Source: Crocosphaera sp. UHCC 0190
GTDB taxonomy: Bacteria > Cyanobacteriota > Cyanobacteriia > Cyanobacteriales > Microcystaceae
Direction of reading: 5' to 3'
DNA: 64,000 bases
Assembly (NCBI RefSeq): GCF_034932065.1
Contig: NZ_JAYGHP010000002.1
Span: 62,001 to 126,000, forward strand
Shown here: positions 17,929-26,954 of the stretch, one piece after another
Layout: each line of letters opens with the position of its first letter
Numbering within the stretch: position 1 is the first letter of the stretch
Notes under the pieces: generated by a model
Database searches by the model: none
Told to the model about the DNA's origin: nothing
What the model saw: only the letters and a program-made list of their open reading frames with translations
Program-made: the position numbers and the translations under genes

Positions 17929-19425
17929 GTGAAAACGGTAGATTTTAGTGGACGACCCTTTCATTTTATTGGCATTGGCGGCATCGGGATGTCAGCCCTT
18001 GCTTATGTTTTAGCCAAACGGCAACTTCCCGTTTCTGGTTCTGATTTGCGCTCAACCCATATTACTCAACGGTTAGAGGCAGTTGGAGCCCATATTTTTA
18101 GTCGTCAAGAGGCCAGTAATTTAGAACTGTTTCAACCCCATCAAGAACGGGAAACTGTTTCGGTTCTAGTGACGGGAACAACTGAAACAGCAACCAAGGA
18201 TAATCATAAATTTTCTGTTGCGTTGGGAACTCTCCCCGTTAACGAAACTTTACCTCAAGTTATTTGTTCAACGGCGATCGCCCATAGTAATTCTGAATAT
18301 GCGGCGGCCTACGAAAAGGGTTGTCCTATTTTTCACCGTTCTGACGTTTTAGCGGCGTTAATTAAGGATTATCAAAGTATTGCGGTGGCGGGTACTCACG
18401 GAAAAACCACTACCAGTAGTTTAATTGGTTATATGCTCCTCAAAGCGGGTCTTGATCCCACTATTATTGTTGGGGGAGAAGTGGACGCTTGGGAAGGCAA
18501 TGCTCGTTTAGGAGATAGTGGTTATCTGGTGGCAGAAGCGGATGAGTCCGATGGATCTTTAACGAAACATTACCCAAATATTGGCATTGTTACTAATATT
18601 GAATTAGATCACCCTGATCACTATCAAACCCTGGATGATGTGGTCAAGACGTTCCAAATTTTTGAAACTCAATGTGACATTTTGATTGGTTGTCTCGACT
18701 GTGAAACCGTTAGCACCCAACTCACCCCTGCTATCACCTATAGTCTTAACCCCAAGAAGGGAGCAGATTACACCGTTACTAATCTTAGCTCTGATGCTGA
18801 TGGCACTACGGCTCAAGTGTGGGAACGGGGAACCTGTTTAGGTCAAATACGCATTACGATTCCTGGAAACCATAATCTTAGTAATGCCCTGGCTGCGGTG
18901 GCTGTGGGACGAAAGTTAGGTCTGGAGTTTGCCGTCATTGCTGATGGGTTGTTGACGTTTGCCGGGGCAAAACGACGGTTTGAAGATCGGGGCCACTGTA
19001 ACGGCATTACCTTTATTGATGATTATGCCCATCATCCCAGTGAAATTGCAGCTACTTTAGAAGCGGCTCGTTCCAAAGTGGATGGCAAGACGGTTTCCCG
19101 TGTGGTTGCTATTTTTCAACCCCATCGTTATAGTCGTACAGCCACCTTTTTAAAGGAGTTTGCCACTTGTTTTCAGAATGCTGATTGTGTCATTTTGACA
19201 GACATTTATAGTGCCGGAGAGATTAACCTGTATAACATTAACGGGGAAACCCTGGCCCAAGAGGTGAATAATTATCATGCTCAGGTGATGTATGAGCCAT
19301 CCTTAAGCACCTTAACTGAGGTTTTACAGGGTATTCTTCAACCAGGTGATTTAGTCCTGTTTTTAGGGGCAGGAAATCTCAATCAGATTATTCCTCAAGT
19401 GATTGCTCGTTACCCAGGCAATTAA
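17929..19425 (+). CDS. murC: UDP-N-acetylmuramate--L-alanine ligase
   Basis: The GTG at 17929 is preferred because AGGAG at 17916-17920 sits 8 bases before it; an in-frame GTG at 17911 would overlap that ribosome-binding site. The 498-residue product has the HFIGIGGIGMSALAYVLAK nucleotide-binding start, the Mur-ligase ATP motif AGTHGKTTTSSLIGYML near residue 155, EADESDGS, NIELDHPDHY and the C-terminal DDYAHHPSEI. It adds L-alanine to UDP-MurNAc in peptidoglycan synthesis in the cytoplasm. It is followed 117 bases later by murB on the same strand, so the two probably form a unit. Confidence 0.95.
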   Translation: MKTVDFSGRPFHFIGIGGIGMSALAYVLAKRQLPVSGSDLRSTHITQRLEAVGAHIFSRQEASNLELFQPHQERETVSVLVTGTTETATKDNHKFSVALGTLPVNETLPQVICSTAIAHSNSEYAAAYEKGCPIFHRSDVLAALIKDYQSIAVAGTHGKTTTSSLIGYMLLKAGLDPTIIVGGEVDAWEGNARLGDSGYLVAEADESDGSLTKHYPNIGIVTNIELDHPDHYQTLDDVVKTFQIFETQCDILIGCLDCETVSTQLTPAITYSLNPKKGADYTVTNLSSDADGTTAQVWERGTCLGQIRITIPGNHNLSNALAAVAVGRKLGLEFAVIADGLLTFAGAKRRFEDRGHCNGITFIDDYAHHPSEIAATLEAARSKVDGKTVSRVVAIFQPHRYSRTATFLKEFATCFQNADCVILTDIYSAGEINLYNINGETLAQEVNNYHAQVMYEPSLSTLTEVLQGILQPGDLVLFLGAGNLNQIIPQVIARYPGN

Positions 19426-19542
19426 AACACAACCATACTCCTCAAAACTGCCAACTATACCAAGTTTTTGACAAAACTTTGGAACAATTGGCCCAACCCT
19501 TAGTCGTCTTTCTCAGTTGATCCTCATTGAGTCCAAATAGCC

Positions 19543-20478
19543 ATGACCACTGCTTTTTATCCAATTTATACCCCCGTTGAACTTCCAGGCACCTCTGGAC
19601 AAATTTACCCTAATGTTTCCCTGGCCCCTCAAACCTCCTATCGAGTGGGAGGTAAGGCCCAATGGTATGCAGCCCCCCGTACTTGGGAGGAGTTGCAAGG
19701 AACGTTTGAATGGTTTCAGCAACAAGATTTACCCTTGATGTTATTAGGAGCCGGATCTAATTTGTTAATTAGCGATCGCGGTATTGAAGGGTTAGTCTTA
19801 AGTACCCGTCATCTCCGTCACCGTGAGTTTAATGAGGAGATGGGCCTCGTTACGGTGGCAGCCGGGCAACCCATCGCCAGTTTGGCTTGGCAAGTAGCTA
19901 AACGGGGCTGGAGTGGCTTAGAATGGGCTGTGGGTATCCCTGGCACCGTCGGCGGTGCTGTGGTGATGAATGCAGGGGCCCATAATCAATGTGCGGCTGA
20001 CTCGTTGGTTAGTGCGGTGGTGGCTTCCCCTGATGGTACAGTAGAAACCTTGACTCCAGAAGCGTTGAATTATAGTTATCGCACCTCGTCTCTACAGGGT
20101 GGCAAAAGATTAGTTATTGAAGCGACATTCCAATTACAAACTGGTTTGAGTCGGGAGGTGGTGATGGCCACGACTCAACATAATTTACAAACCCGTAAGA
20201 GTTCTCAACCCTATGATAAACCTAGCTGTGGTAGTGTGTTTCGCAATCCTAGCCCCCATGCAGCGGGTTGGTTAATTGAACAATTAGGGTTAAAAGGCTA
20301 TCGGGTGGGAAATGCTGAGGTGTCTCAACGTCATGCTAATTTTATTCTTAATTGTGGTCAGGCTAAAGCGGAAGATATTTTCCGACTTATTAATCATGTC
20401 CAAGAACAAGTGCAGTCTCATTGGTCATTATTATTGGAACCAGAAGTCAAAATTTTGGGTGAGTTTTCTACCCTTTAA
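19543..20478 (+). CDS. murB: UDP-N-acetylenolpyruvoylglucosamine reductase
   Basis: 311 residues. The FAD-binding type 4 fold is visible as TSYRVGGKAQWYAAP near residue 30, LLGAGSNLLISDRG near 65 and GIPGTVGGAVVMNAG near 130. The catalytic region CGSVFRNPSPHAAGWLIEQ is near 228, with a Ser as proton donor, and RHANFILN follows near 263. It reduces the enolpyruvyl ether to UDP-MurNAc, the substrate precursor for MurC encoded just upstream. The gene ends four bases before a copy of the dispersed palindrome described below. Confidence 0.95.
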   Translation: MTTAFYPIYTPVELPGTSGQIYPNVSLAPQTSYRVGGKAQWYAAPRTWEELQGTFEWFQQQDLPLMLLGAGSNLLISDRGIEGLVLSTRHLRHREFNEEMGLVTVAAGQPIASLAWQVAKRGWSGLEWAVGIPGTVGGAVVMNAGAHNQCAADSLVSAVVASPDGTVETLTPEALNYSYRTSSLQGGKRLVIEATFQLQTGLSREVVMATTQHNLQTRKSSQPYDKPSCGSVFRNPSPHAAGWLIEQLGLKGYRVGNAEVSQRHANFILNCGQAKAEDIFRLINHVQEQVQSHWSLLLEPEVKILGEFSTL

Positions 20479-20481
20479 TTC

Positions 20482-20513
20482 CGGTAGGGGCGAATGGCCG
20501 TTCGCCCCTACCG
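20482..20513. repeat. Dispersed palindrome family R1, copy 1
   Basis: Arms CGGTAGGGGCGAA and TTCGCCCCTACCG flank a short TGGCCG centre. It lies just after murB and could also act as its transcript-ending hairpin. Five related copies occur in this window. Confidence 0.85.
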
Positions 20514-20541
20514 TTGTTTGGAATTATGGAATTGTTTAACC

Positions 20542-20973
20542 CTAATTTCGGGTTAACCATTTTTGCCCATTGAGCCTTTGTAAGGTATATAACACCATTA
20601 AATCTAGGGTAATTTTTCGCTCATCAATCATAAACGATTCAATGGTACTAGGAGATTTACCATTGACAGCATAGGAAAAGGCTTTTTGTCCTGTGATACT
20701 TTCTTCAGGAAAATATAGCTTAAACTGACGCTGACCATTTTTCCAAGTGCCAATAACTTGCCAACAGGGGTCATCAGAAATTCCCCCAGGAATGGAGACT
20801 TGGGCTTTAGTAAAGGATAACTCAACATCCGTCAGTCCTTGCTTGGTTAAGCTTTCTTTTAGAGTAGGGGTAAAGTGTTGCTCCATAAATTCGGTGAAGG
20901 GTTTATCTTCAAGAGCGGGAGGCTTTTCTTTTTTGGCTTTAGCAGCAGTTTTTGGCGTGGTATCTTCTGTCAT
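20542..20973 (-). CDS. DUF2996 family protein
   Basis: 143 residues from the ATG at 20973 (MTEDTTPKTAAKAKKEKPPA); a TTG five codons upstream is in frame but less likely. After a lysine/alanine-rich leader comes a compact domain with KQGLTDVELSF, CWQVIGTWKNGQRQFKLYF and FMIDERKITLDLMVLYTLQR. I recognise this as the cyanobacterial DUF2996 domain, whose function is unknown. It is soluble, with no signal peptide, and convergent with murB. Confidence 0.8.
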   Translation of the reverse strand: MTEDTTPKTAAKAKKEKPPALEDKPFTEFMEQHFTPTLKESLTKQGLTDVELSFTKAQVSIPGGISDDPCWQVIGTWKNGQRQFKLYFPEESITGQKAFSYAVNGKSPSTIESFMIDERKITLDLMVLYTLQRLNGQKWLTRN

Positions 20974-21093
20974 AGTCTTGGAGAACAAGATTGAGTCACT
21001 ATATTTTAGGATAAATCATCTTTTCTGTTCTAGGCACTTTTTAGATAATGTTTATAATTATCCATTATCCATTGTTCATTATCTATTGTTGAA

Positions 21094-21801
21094 ATGTGGC
21101 AACCTTATCAACCGTTGGTTTTACGGATTATTCATGGCTTAACTGCTGTTTTTACGATTTTAGCCTTATTAACAGCCTATTGGACTTATGATGTTTATGA
21201 TGGTAGATGGGGACAAATTCCACTACCTAAATTTGACGAAATTGAAGGCATTCATGGCACTTTTGGTTTATGGACATTGTTGATTTTCCCTTTGTTAGTG
21301 TTTTATGCTTTTCATCGTGGACAAAAGCGATTAATTCAAACTAATAGTTGGGAAAAAATAACCAAAATCAATCAAAAAGGTTGGTGGTATCATCTCCATC
21401 GGTTGGTTAATACAATAATTCTGTTTTCTTTAACCTTTGCGGTGTTTACTGGCAAAATGATGGATGAAAAATGGCTGCCAAATGGAGAACTTAATCATGG
21501 TTGGTATTATGGACATCTAATTGCCTGGCTGATGCTTATTATTAGTTTAGCATTCCATCTATTAATGAGTGCTAAAGTTGGCGGCTTACCTTTTTTATTG
21601 TCTATAATTAATTGGTCTTATAAATCTCAAGATAGTCCCTCAAAGTGGAAAAGTCAGATTAAGGCATATTGGTCAAATTTTCGGCTGAGTTTATTTAAAG
21701 ATTGGTGGATATCTTCTTCTTGGATTAAATGGTTAGAATTGATAATATGGATCAGTTTAGGGGCAGCTTGGATCATTTCTTTAATTAAAGAGATAGAATA
21801 G
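21094..21801 (+). CDS. Cytochrome b561-like membrane protein
   Basis: 235 residues with about four to five membrane helices. Conserved-looking histidines lie in or near helices: RIIHGL near residue 14, EGIHGTFGLW near 53, WYHLHRLVN near 98, WYYGHLIAW near 141 and SLAFHLLM near 154. This fits a di-heme cytochrome b561/b6-like domain protein. The electron donor and acceptor are unknown. It precedes the eroded histidine-kinase locus by 30 bases on the same strand, which may be accidental. Confidence 0.75.
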   Translation: MWQPYQPLVLRIIHGLTAVFTILALLTAYWTYDVYDGRWGQIPLPKFDEIEGIHGTFGLWTLLIFPLLVFYAFHRGQKRLIQTNSWEKITKINQKGWWYHLHRLVNTIILFSLTFAVFTGKMMDEKWLPNGELNHGWYYGHLIAWLMLIISLAFHLLMSAKVGGLPFLLSIINWSYKSQDSPSKWKSQIKAYWSNFRLSLFKDWWISSSWIKWLELIIWISLGAAWIISLIKEIE

Positions 21802-21831
21802 GATTCATCAATTATCAATGAATAATTAATC

Positions 21832-23412
21832 ATGAAACTCAACTTTTTCAAGTATATTTTAAGTAAATTTTCTTTACAAATTGTTTTTATTGTTCCTTTT
21901 GTGCTGCAAATTGTGGGAACCGTAGGATTAGTAGGTTATCTTTCTTTTAAAAATGGACAGAAAGCCGTTGAAAATTTAGCTAATCAATTAATAGAAGAAA
22001 CTGGTAATCGCCTTGACCTTTATTTAACTAATTATTTAGCTACTCCTACATGGAATTAGTAAATACTTAAAATCAATTAATATTACTCCTTCAGCACAAA
22101 TTTTTATTGTTGAAACTCAAAATGATTTATTAATTGCTCGTTCTGATGGCAAACCTCCTTATAAATTTATATTAAAACAGCAGGAAATAGTCGCTAAGAT
22201 TAAAAGATTAGAACCTCAAGAAACGGATAATAAATTAATAGTCATTACAGCTAAATATTTGGCAGAATATTTTAAGGATTTACAATATATTAATCAGAAA
22301 AAAGAACTTAAATTTTGTCAGGAAGGTAAATGTTATTTTACGAAAATTCAACCTTTTGGCGATAAATATGGATTGAAATGGCTGATTATAACCGTGATTC
22401 CTGAGTCTGATTTTATGGCAGAAGTTAACGCCAATACTTACAGAACAATTATTTTATCAATTGCTGCTTTAATCATTTCAATACTCATAGGAATTGTGAT
22501 ATCGCGTTGGCTAATTGAACCAATTTCAAAATTAAATAATGCTGCTAAAAATATTGCTCAAGGACAATGGAATAATACAGTAGAAATTAAACGTAATGAC
22601 GAATTAGGAGAACTAGCAAATTCATTTAATTTAATGGCATCTCAATTAAAAGAGTCCTTTGAAAACCTAGAAATGAAAGTCAAAGAAAGGACTTATGAAC
22701 TAGAAAATGCTAGAGAAAAAGCTGATACTGCTAACCAAGCAAAAAGTGCCTTTATTGCTAATATGAGTCATGAATTAAGAACTCCACTTAATGCTATTTT
22801 GGGCTTTTCTCAATTGATGACTCGTTCCCAAACTCTTTCCCCAGATAATCAAGAAAATGCCACCATTATTAACCGCAGTGGAGAATATTTACTGACTTTA
22901 ATTAATAATATTTTAGATCTGTCAAAAATTGAAGCGGGGAAAATCACCCTTAACCCCTCCAATTTTGACCTCTATAACCTTTTAGATGAGCTTGAGGGAC
23001 AACTAAAGGTAATGCAACCGCAGTTATTGCCTTAACAGCAAGTGTTTTAGAAGAAGAAAAAGCGGTGGTACTTTCGGCCGGTTGTGATGATTTTATCAGA
23101 AAACCCTTTAAAGAATCAGTTATCTTTGAAACTATGGCTAAACATTTGGGAGTGCGTTATATTTATGAGGAAACGAAGGAATCCCAAAGCCCAGAAGATA
23201 ATTATACGCTTCAAGCAAAAGATTTAAAAGTGATGTCTGCTGAATGGTTAGGGCAGTTAGAAGAAGCAGGGATCAACTTAGATGATAAACTTATGTTAAG
23301 TCTGATTGCTAAAATTCCTCCAACAGAGCAGAATTTATCTGAAGCTTTAAGGGACTTAGTTAATGATTTTCGTGTTGATCAAATCTTAGGATTAATCAAG
23401 CAAGTCAAATGA
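21832..23412 (+). pseudogene. Hybrid sensor histidine kinase, broken by two deletions
   Basis: Three consecutive frames together read as one hybrid kinase with pieces missing. 21832-22059 encodes an N-terminal membrane anchor and the start of a Cache sensor (LYLTNYLA), then stops. From about 22053 the frame shifts by +1 and continues the end of the sensor ([20 protein letters not shown]), a second helix, HAMP, and a HisKA domain with [16 protein letters not shown]. It stops at 23033-23035 just past HisKA. From about 23011 another frame carries the last third of a receiver domain ([14 protein letters not shown], then AGCDDFIRKPF) and a C-terminal tail to 23412. The central Cache part, the whole ATPase domain and most of the receiver are gone, so it cannot function as a kinase. 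Confidence 0.85.
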
Positions 23413-24707
23413 ATAATTCTGAAACTAAACAAACTTTATCAGGGGATATTTTAATTGTTGATGATAAGCCGGAAAATCTGCGCGTCTTAGATAAAATGTT
23501 AACTGATAAGGGTTATAATGTCAGAAAAGCAATTAATGGTAATCTGGCCTTAATGTCCGCTCAGTCTACCTCCCTCGATGTAATTTTATTAGATATTAAA
23601 ATGCCAGAAATGGATGGTTATGAAGTTTGTGAAAAGCCAAAAACTAATCCAAAAACTCAAGATATTCCCGTAATTTTTGTCAGTGCTTTAGATGAAACCT
23701 TTAACAAAATAAAAGCGTTTGAATTAGGTGGAGTTGATTATATTACTAAACCCTTTCAACCGGAAGAAGTTATCGCTAGAATTGAAAATCAATTAACCAT
23801 TCAAAGACAGAAAAAACAGTTAATACAGGAGATAGAAAAACGTAAAGAAAAAGAACAACAACTACAAGAAGAAATTGAAAAACGCCGAGAAACAGAGGAA
23901 GTTTTATATCAATCTCGCGCCTTAATTAATAGTGTTTTAAATAGTTCCTTAGATGGGGTTGCTGCTTTACAGTCTGTCCGCAATGTAACTGGAGAAATTG
24001 GAGATTTTCGTTGTTTATTAGTAAATCCTATTATCTCTCAATGTCTGGGTATTAAAAAAGAAGATTTAATGGGGAAATTAATGCTGAAGCGGTTTCTTCA
24101 TAAACTTGATTCTGATTTATTTGATTCATTTGTACAGGTTGTTGAAACAGGAAAACCCCTAGAAAAAGATTTTTATTATCAACATAATCAACAGAATAAT
24201 TGGTATCATTTTATTGCTGTTAAACTAGCGGATGGTTTTGCCATTACAGTACGAGATATTACCCAACGAAAAGAACTGGAATTACAACTAGCTGCTCAAA
24301 ATAATAAACTACAACAATCAGAAGCAGCATTACAAGCTAATTTACGAAAAAGTTTACTGTTACAAAAAATTACTGAAAAAATTCGTTCTTCATTAGCCGA
24401 AACCATCGCTAATACAGTCAAACGATCAGGGGATTTAGTGGCCCGTTATGGGGGAGAAGAATTTATCATTATTTTGCCTAATACTGATGGGAAAGGGGCT
24501 AAAAAAGTTGCTCAATTAATTAGCAATGAAATTGAAAAATTAAAAATCCCTCATCACTGCTCTAAAGTGAGTGGTCATCTTACATTAAGTGTTGGTATTG
24601 CCAGCCTTATTCCTACAGTAGAAATGTCATCAGTAACTTTAATTACAGCAGCAGATAAAGCCTTATACCAAGCGAAAAAAAAGGCCGTAATTGCTGTGTT
24701 TTCTTAG
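23409..24707 (+). CDS. Receiver-PAS-truncated GGDEF protein (probably inactive cyclase)
   Basis: A 432-residue frame overlapping the previous relic by four bases. Residues 12-130 form an intact receiver (ILIVDDKPENLRVLD, VILLDIKMPEMDGYEVC, YITKPFQPEE), then a coiled coil rich in KR/E, then a PAS domain ending VRDITQRKELE. At about residue 325 the sequence ITEKIRSSL, normally the entrance to a GAF domain, is fused in frame to AETIANTVKRSGDLVARYGGEEF. This is the middle of a GGDEF domain. GAF and the first half of GGDEF, which contribute fold and metal/substrate residues, are missing, although GGEEF itself remains. I therefore expect no cyclase activity; the receiver may still work. Confidence 0.75.
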   Translation: MNNSETKQTLSGDILIVDDKPENLRVLDKMLTDKGYNVRKAINGNLALMSAQSTSLDVILLDIKMPEMDGYEVCEKPKTNPKTQDIPVIFVSALDETFNKIKAFELGGVDYITKPFQPEEVIARIENQLTIQRQKKQLIQEIEKRKEKEQQLQEEIEKRRETEEVLYQSRALINSVLNSSLDGVAALQSVRNVTGEIGDFRCLLVNPIISQCLGIKKEDLMGKLMLKRFLHKLDSDLFDSFVQVVETGKPLEKDFYYQHNQQNNWYHFIAVKLADGFAITVRDITQRKELELQLAAQNNKLQQSEAALQANLRKSLLLQKITEKIRSSLAETIANTVKRSGDLVARYGGEEFIIILPNTDGKGAKKVAQLISNEIEKLKIPHHCSKVSGHLTLSVGIASLIPTVEMSSVTLITAADKALYQAKKKAVIAVFS

Positions 24708-24714
24708 ATGAGAA

Positions 24715-25251
24715 TTAGGAAATTTTCAGTAATAATTTATCAACACTGGCATTATGATCAAGGAATGAAAATAAATGTTTATATTGTATCTTTCCAGTTT
24801 TATCTAACACAAACTGCGCTGGAAGAGGTGCGCCTAATGCTTGTCCTGTCTGATACATCCGAAAGACTCGACAATCAGGATTACTCAATAAAGGCATTTT
24901 TAACCCTAAATCTTGCACAACAATTTGACTTTGTTTAACATCGGTGCTAGTAATCATTAAAACTTCTATACCTCGCTCAAGAAACTTCTCGTAATACCGA
25001 TTGAGACTAATAATGTGGGGATAACAAAAAGGACAATATTGCTTCTCCGTAAAAATGCGCGTAAAAGCTAAAATAACAGGCTTTTGATTAAAGTGATCTG
25101 ATAATTTAAGGGTACAATTGTTAGTAATATCTGGTAAAATAAAATCAGGGGCGATGCTTCCTAATGATAGCTTATTCGTCGGAGGAATTGGTAAAAAGTT
25201 CTGAAAAAAACGCGGGCTAAGTAATCCAGTAAAATCCGTTGAAGTTACCAT
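24715..25251 (-). CDS. Peroxiredoxin-like thioredoxin-fold protein
   Basis: 178 residues from the ATG at 25251 (an ATG four codons upstream is also possible). Visible are APDFILPDITNNC, the active-site-like stretch ITNFTEK/QYCPFCYPHI with a CxxC near residue 75, VLMITSTDVKQSQ and LGAPLPAQFVLDKTGKIQY. This is the AhpC/TSA family. Its CxxC differs from the single peroxidatic Cys of 2-Cys enzymes, so a thiol-disulfide oxidoreductase role is possible. It follows a 2-Cys peroxiredoxin on the same strand, about 100 bases downstream. Confidence 0.8.
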   Translation of the reverse strand: MVTSTDFTGLLSPRFFQNFLPIPPTNKLSLGSIAPDFILPDITNNCTLKLSDHFNQKPVILAFTRIFTEKQYCPFCYPHIISLNRYYEKFLERGIEVLMITSTDVKQSQIVVQDLGLKMPLLSNPDCRVFRMYQTGQALGAPLPAQFVLDKTGKIQYKHLFSFLDHNASVDKLLLKIS

Positions 25252-25350
25252 AAATCCTATCAAGTTAAATGGTTTAAATAAGCGACCTCAACCCAAAAAA
25301 AGCTTGAATTTAGGCTGAGGCAATAACAGAAGAAGCCAAGGAAAATTAGG

Positions 25351-25950
25351 TTAAACAGCAGAGAAATAGACTTTAGATTTAATCGGATCAGGTACCATGG
25401 TTTTATCGCCTTCTTGCCAATCTGCTGGACAAACTTCTTCTGGATGACTTTGCACATATTGAATGGCTTTAAGAGTCCGTAGGGTTTCATCTACACTACG
25501 ACCAAAGGACAAATTATTAATGGTTGCATGTTGAATAATTCCTTCTTTATCAATGATAAATAAACCCCGTAAGGCAACCCCCGCTTCCGGATCTAATACA
25601 TTATAAGCATTACTGATTTCTTTTTTGAGATCAGATACCAAAGGATAAGCAATATCCCCCACACCCCCTTGATTGCGGGGGGTTTGAATCCAAGCAAGAT
25701 GAGCAAATTCACTATCTACGGAAATTCCCAAAATTTCTGTATTGATTTTTGTAAATTCTTCATAGCGATCGCTGAAAGCAGCAATTTCAGTCGGACAAAC
25801 AAACGTAAAGTCTAGGGGATAAAAAAATAAGATAACATATTTGCCACGATAACTAGCAAGCTTCTTGGTCTGAAATTCTTGATCAACTACAGCTGTCGCA
25901 GTGAAGTCAGGTGCAGTTTGCCCAACGCGCAAGCATCCTTCTGTCGTCAT
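25351..25950 (-). CDS. 2-Cys peroxiredoxin
   Basis: 199 residues, typical size. The peroxidatic cysteine is Cys52 in [20 protein letters not shown], and the resolving cysteine is Cys174 in [14 protein letters not shown]. Together with [13 protein letters not shown] and [16 protein letters not shown] these identify a typical 2-Cys Prx that reduces peroxides with thioredoxin, as in cyanobacteria and chloroplasts. AGGAGA precedes the ATG. The neighbouring second thioredoxin-fold gene downstream suggests a small peroxide-defence group. Confidence 0.95.
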   Translation of the reverse strand: MTTEGCLRVGQTAPDFTATAVVDQEFQTKKLASYRGKYVILFFYPLDFTFVCPTEIAAFSDRYEEFTKINTEILGISVDSEFAHLAWIQTPRNQGGVGDIAYPLVSDLKKEISNAYNVLDPEAGVALRGLFIIDKEGIIQHATINNLSFGRSVDETLRTLKAIQYVQSHPEEVCPADWQEGDKTMVPDPIKSKVYFSAV

Positions 25951-26042
25951 TGTTTAGTCTCCTGGAATTGATTGCGTATAATGAAGCCATAAGTATTTAC
26001 GTTCCGCTACAAATTTATCATAGTCATCCCGATTTGACGAAT

Positions 26043-26756
26043 TTAACAATGAAAGAGGTTTTTAGCAACCTTCTCCAAAACCCTTAAACTTCGTAAAGAA
26101 CTACTAATTAAATGTATAGAATTTGACGGATTTTTTAACATTTGACCGGCTAAAATGAGAGGTTGTAAGCCCCCATTTTCTCCAAAGGCTGCGGTTAAAT
26201 TGGGTAAATTCTGTTGACAATTATCACTAATCACCCGAAGCATTACCAGAGAAATACCTAAACCTTGACACCATTTTAAAACTGCCATCCCCTCCATATC
26301 AACCACGTCCCCTTGATATTTTTGACCCAATAACCTCTTTTCTGCTGCAGAACAAATCACGCGATCGCTGGTTATTCCCCTTCCCCAAAATACCTGATTT
26401 CCTAATCCTTGAAATACCAATTCACTTAACACAGCATCACACTGATACCATTGTTCTTGTTTGGCTTGAATATCACCACAGTCTCGATACAAAACCACGT
26501 CACCGACACGATATTTAGGAGATAAACTCCCCCCTAAACCCATCACCATCAACCCCATCGGTAACTTATTAAGAAATTCTGTTGTTTGTTGCCATCTGGT
26601 TAAAAACTCAGTGACGGGTTGAATGCCAACGGGAATGGCGATAATTTCGAGATTGGCTGAAGTTTGCTTAATTCCTCGACAGACGGCTTGATATTCCATC
26701 CCTTGGGGGACTAAAAGTGTCTTAATCGGGTGGGTCAAAGGTGTTCTAGATAACAT
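26043..26756 (-). CDS. Nucleoside phosphorylase superfamily protein
   Basis: 237 residues. KTLLVPQGMEYQAVCRGI, LMVMGLGGSLSPKYRVGDVVLY, DVVDMEGMAVLKWC near residue 170 and MLRVISDNC near 190 are the hallmarks of the PNP/MTAN phosphorylase fold. The DMEG motif is the ribose-binding Glu region. Substrate cannot be assigned; MTA/SAH nucleosidase and the hopanoid-associated HpnG group are both possible. It is divergent from futC. Confidence 0.75.
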   Translation of the reverse strand: MLSRTPLTHPIKTLLVPQGMEYQAVCRGIKQTSANLEIIAIPVGIQPVTEFLTRWQQTTEFLNKLPMGLMVMGLGGSLSPKYRVGDVVLYRDCGDIQAKQEQWYQCDAVLSELVFQGLGNQVFWGRGITSDRVICSAAEKRLLGQKYQGDVVDMEGMAVLKWCQGLGISLVMLRVISDNCQQNLPNLTAAFGENGGLQPLILAGQMLKNPSNSIHLISSSLRSLRVLEKVAKNLFHC

Positions 26757-26954
26757 ATGTTATTCTTGAGAAAGTTTCCTATTTAAAAACGCGAAAAAAT
26801 GGTATATAACGTTTAAAGGTCGTTATTGAAAATTAATCTTATTTGGGCATCCTGAGAGAAAGCAACCAGAGCCTTCTCTCGACCCTAACTTAAACAGAAT
26901 AACTGATAATTTTTCTGGTAATTGTCCTGATTCCCCATTTGTAGAACCCTGACC

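Noticed and set aside
22259-23035. Stand-alone HAMP-HisKA protein
   Set aside because: The frame starts inside a sensor domain and stops before the ATPase domain. It is the middle piece of a broken hybrid kinase.
26880-26950. Partial Fur-like sequence (TGATAAT) upstream of futC
   Set aside because: Only about 10 of 19 positions agree with the consensus. An iron-regulated promoter would make sense, but the sequence does not support it.
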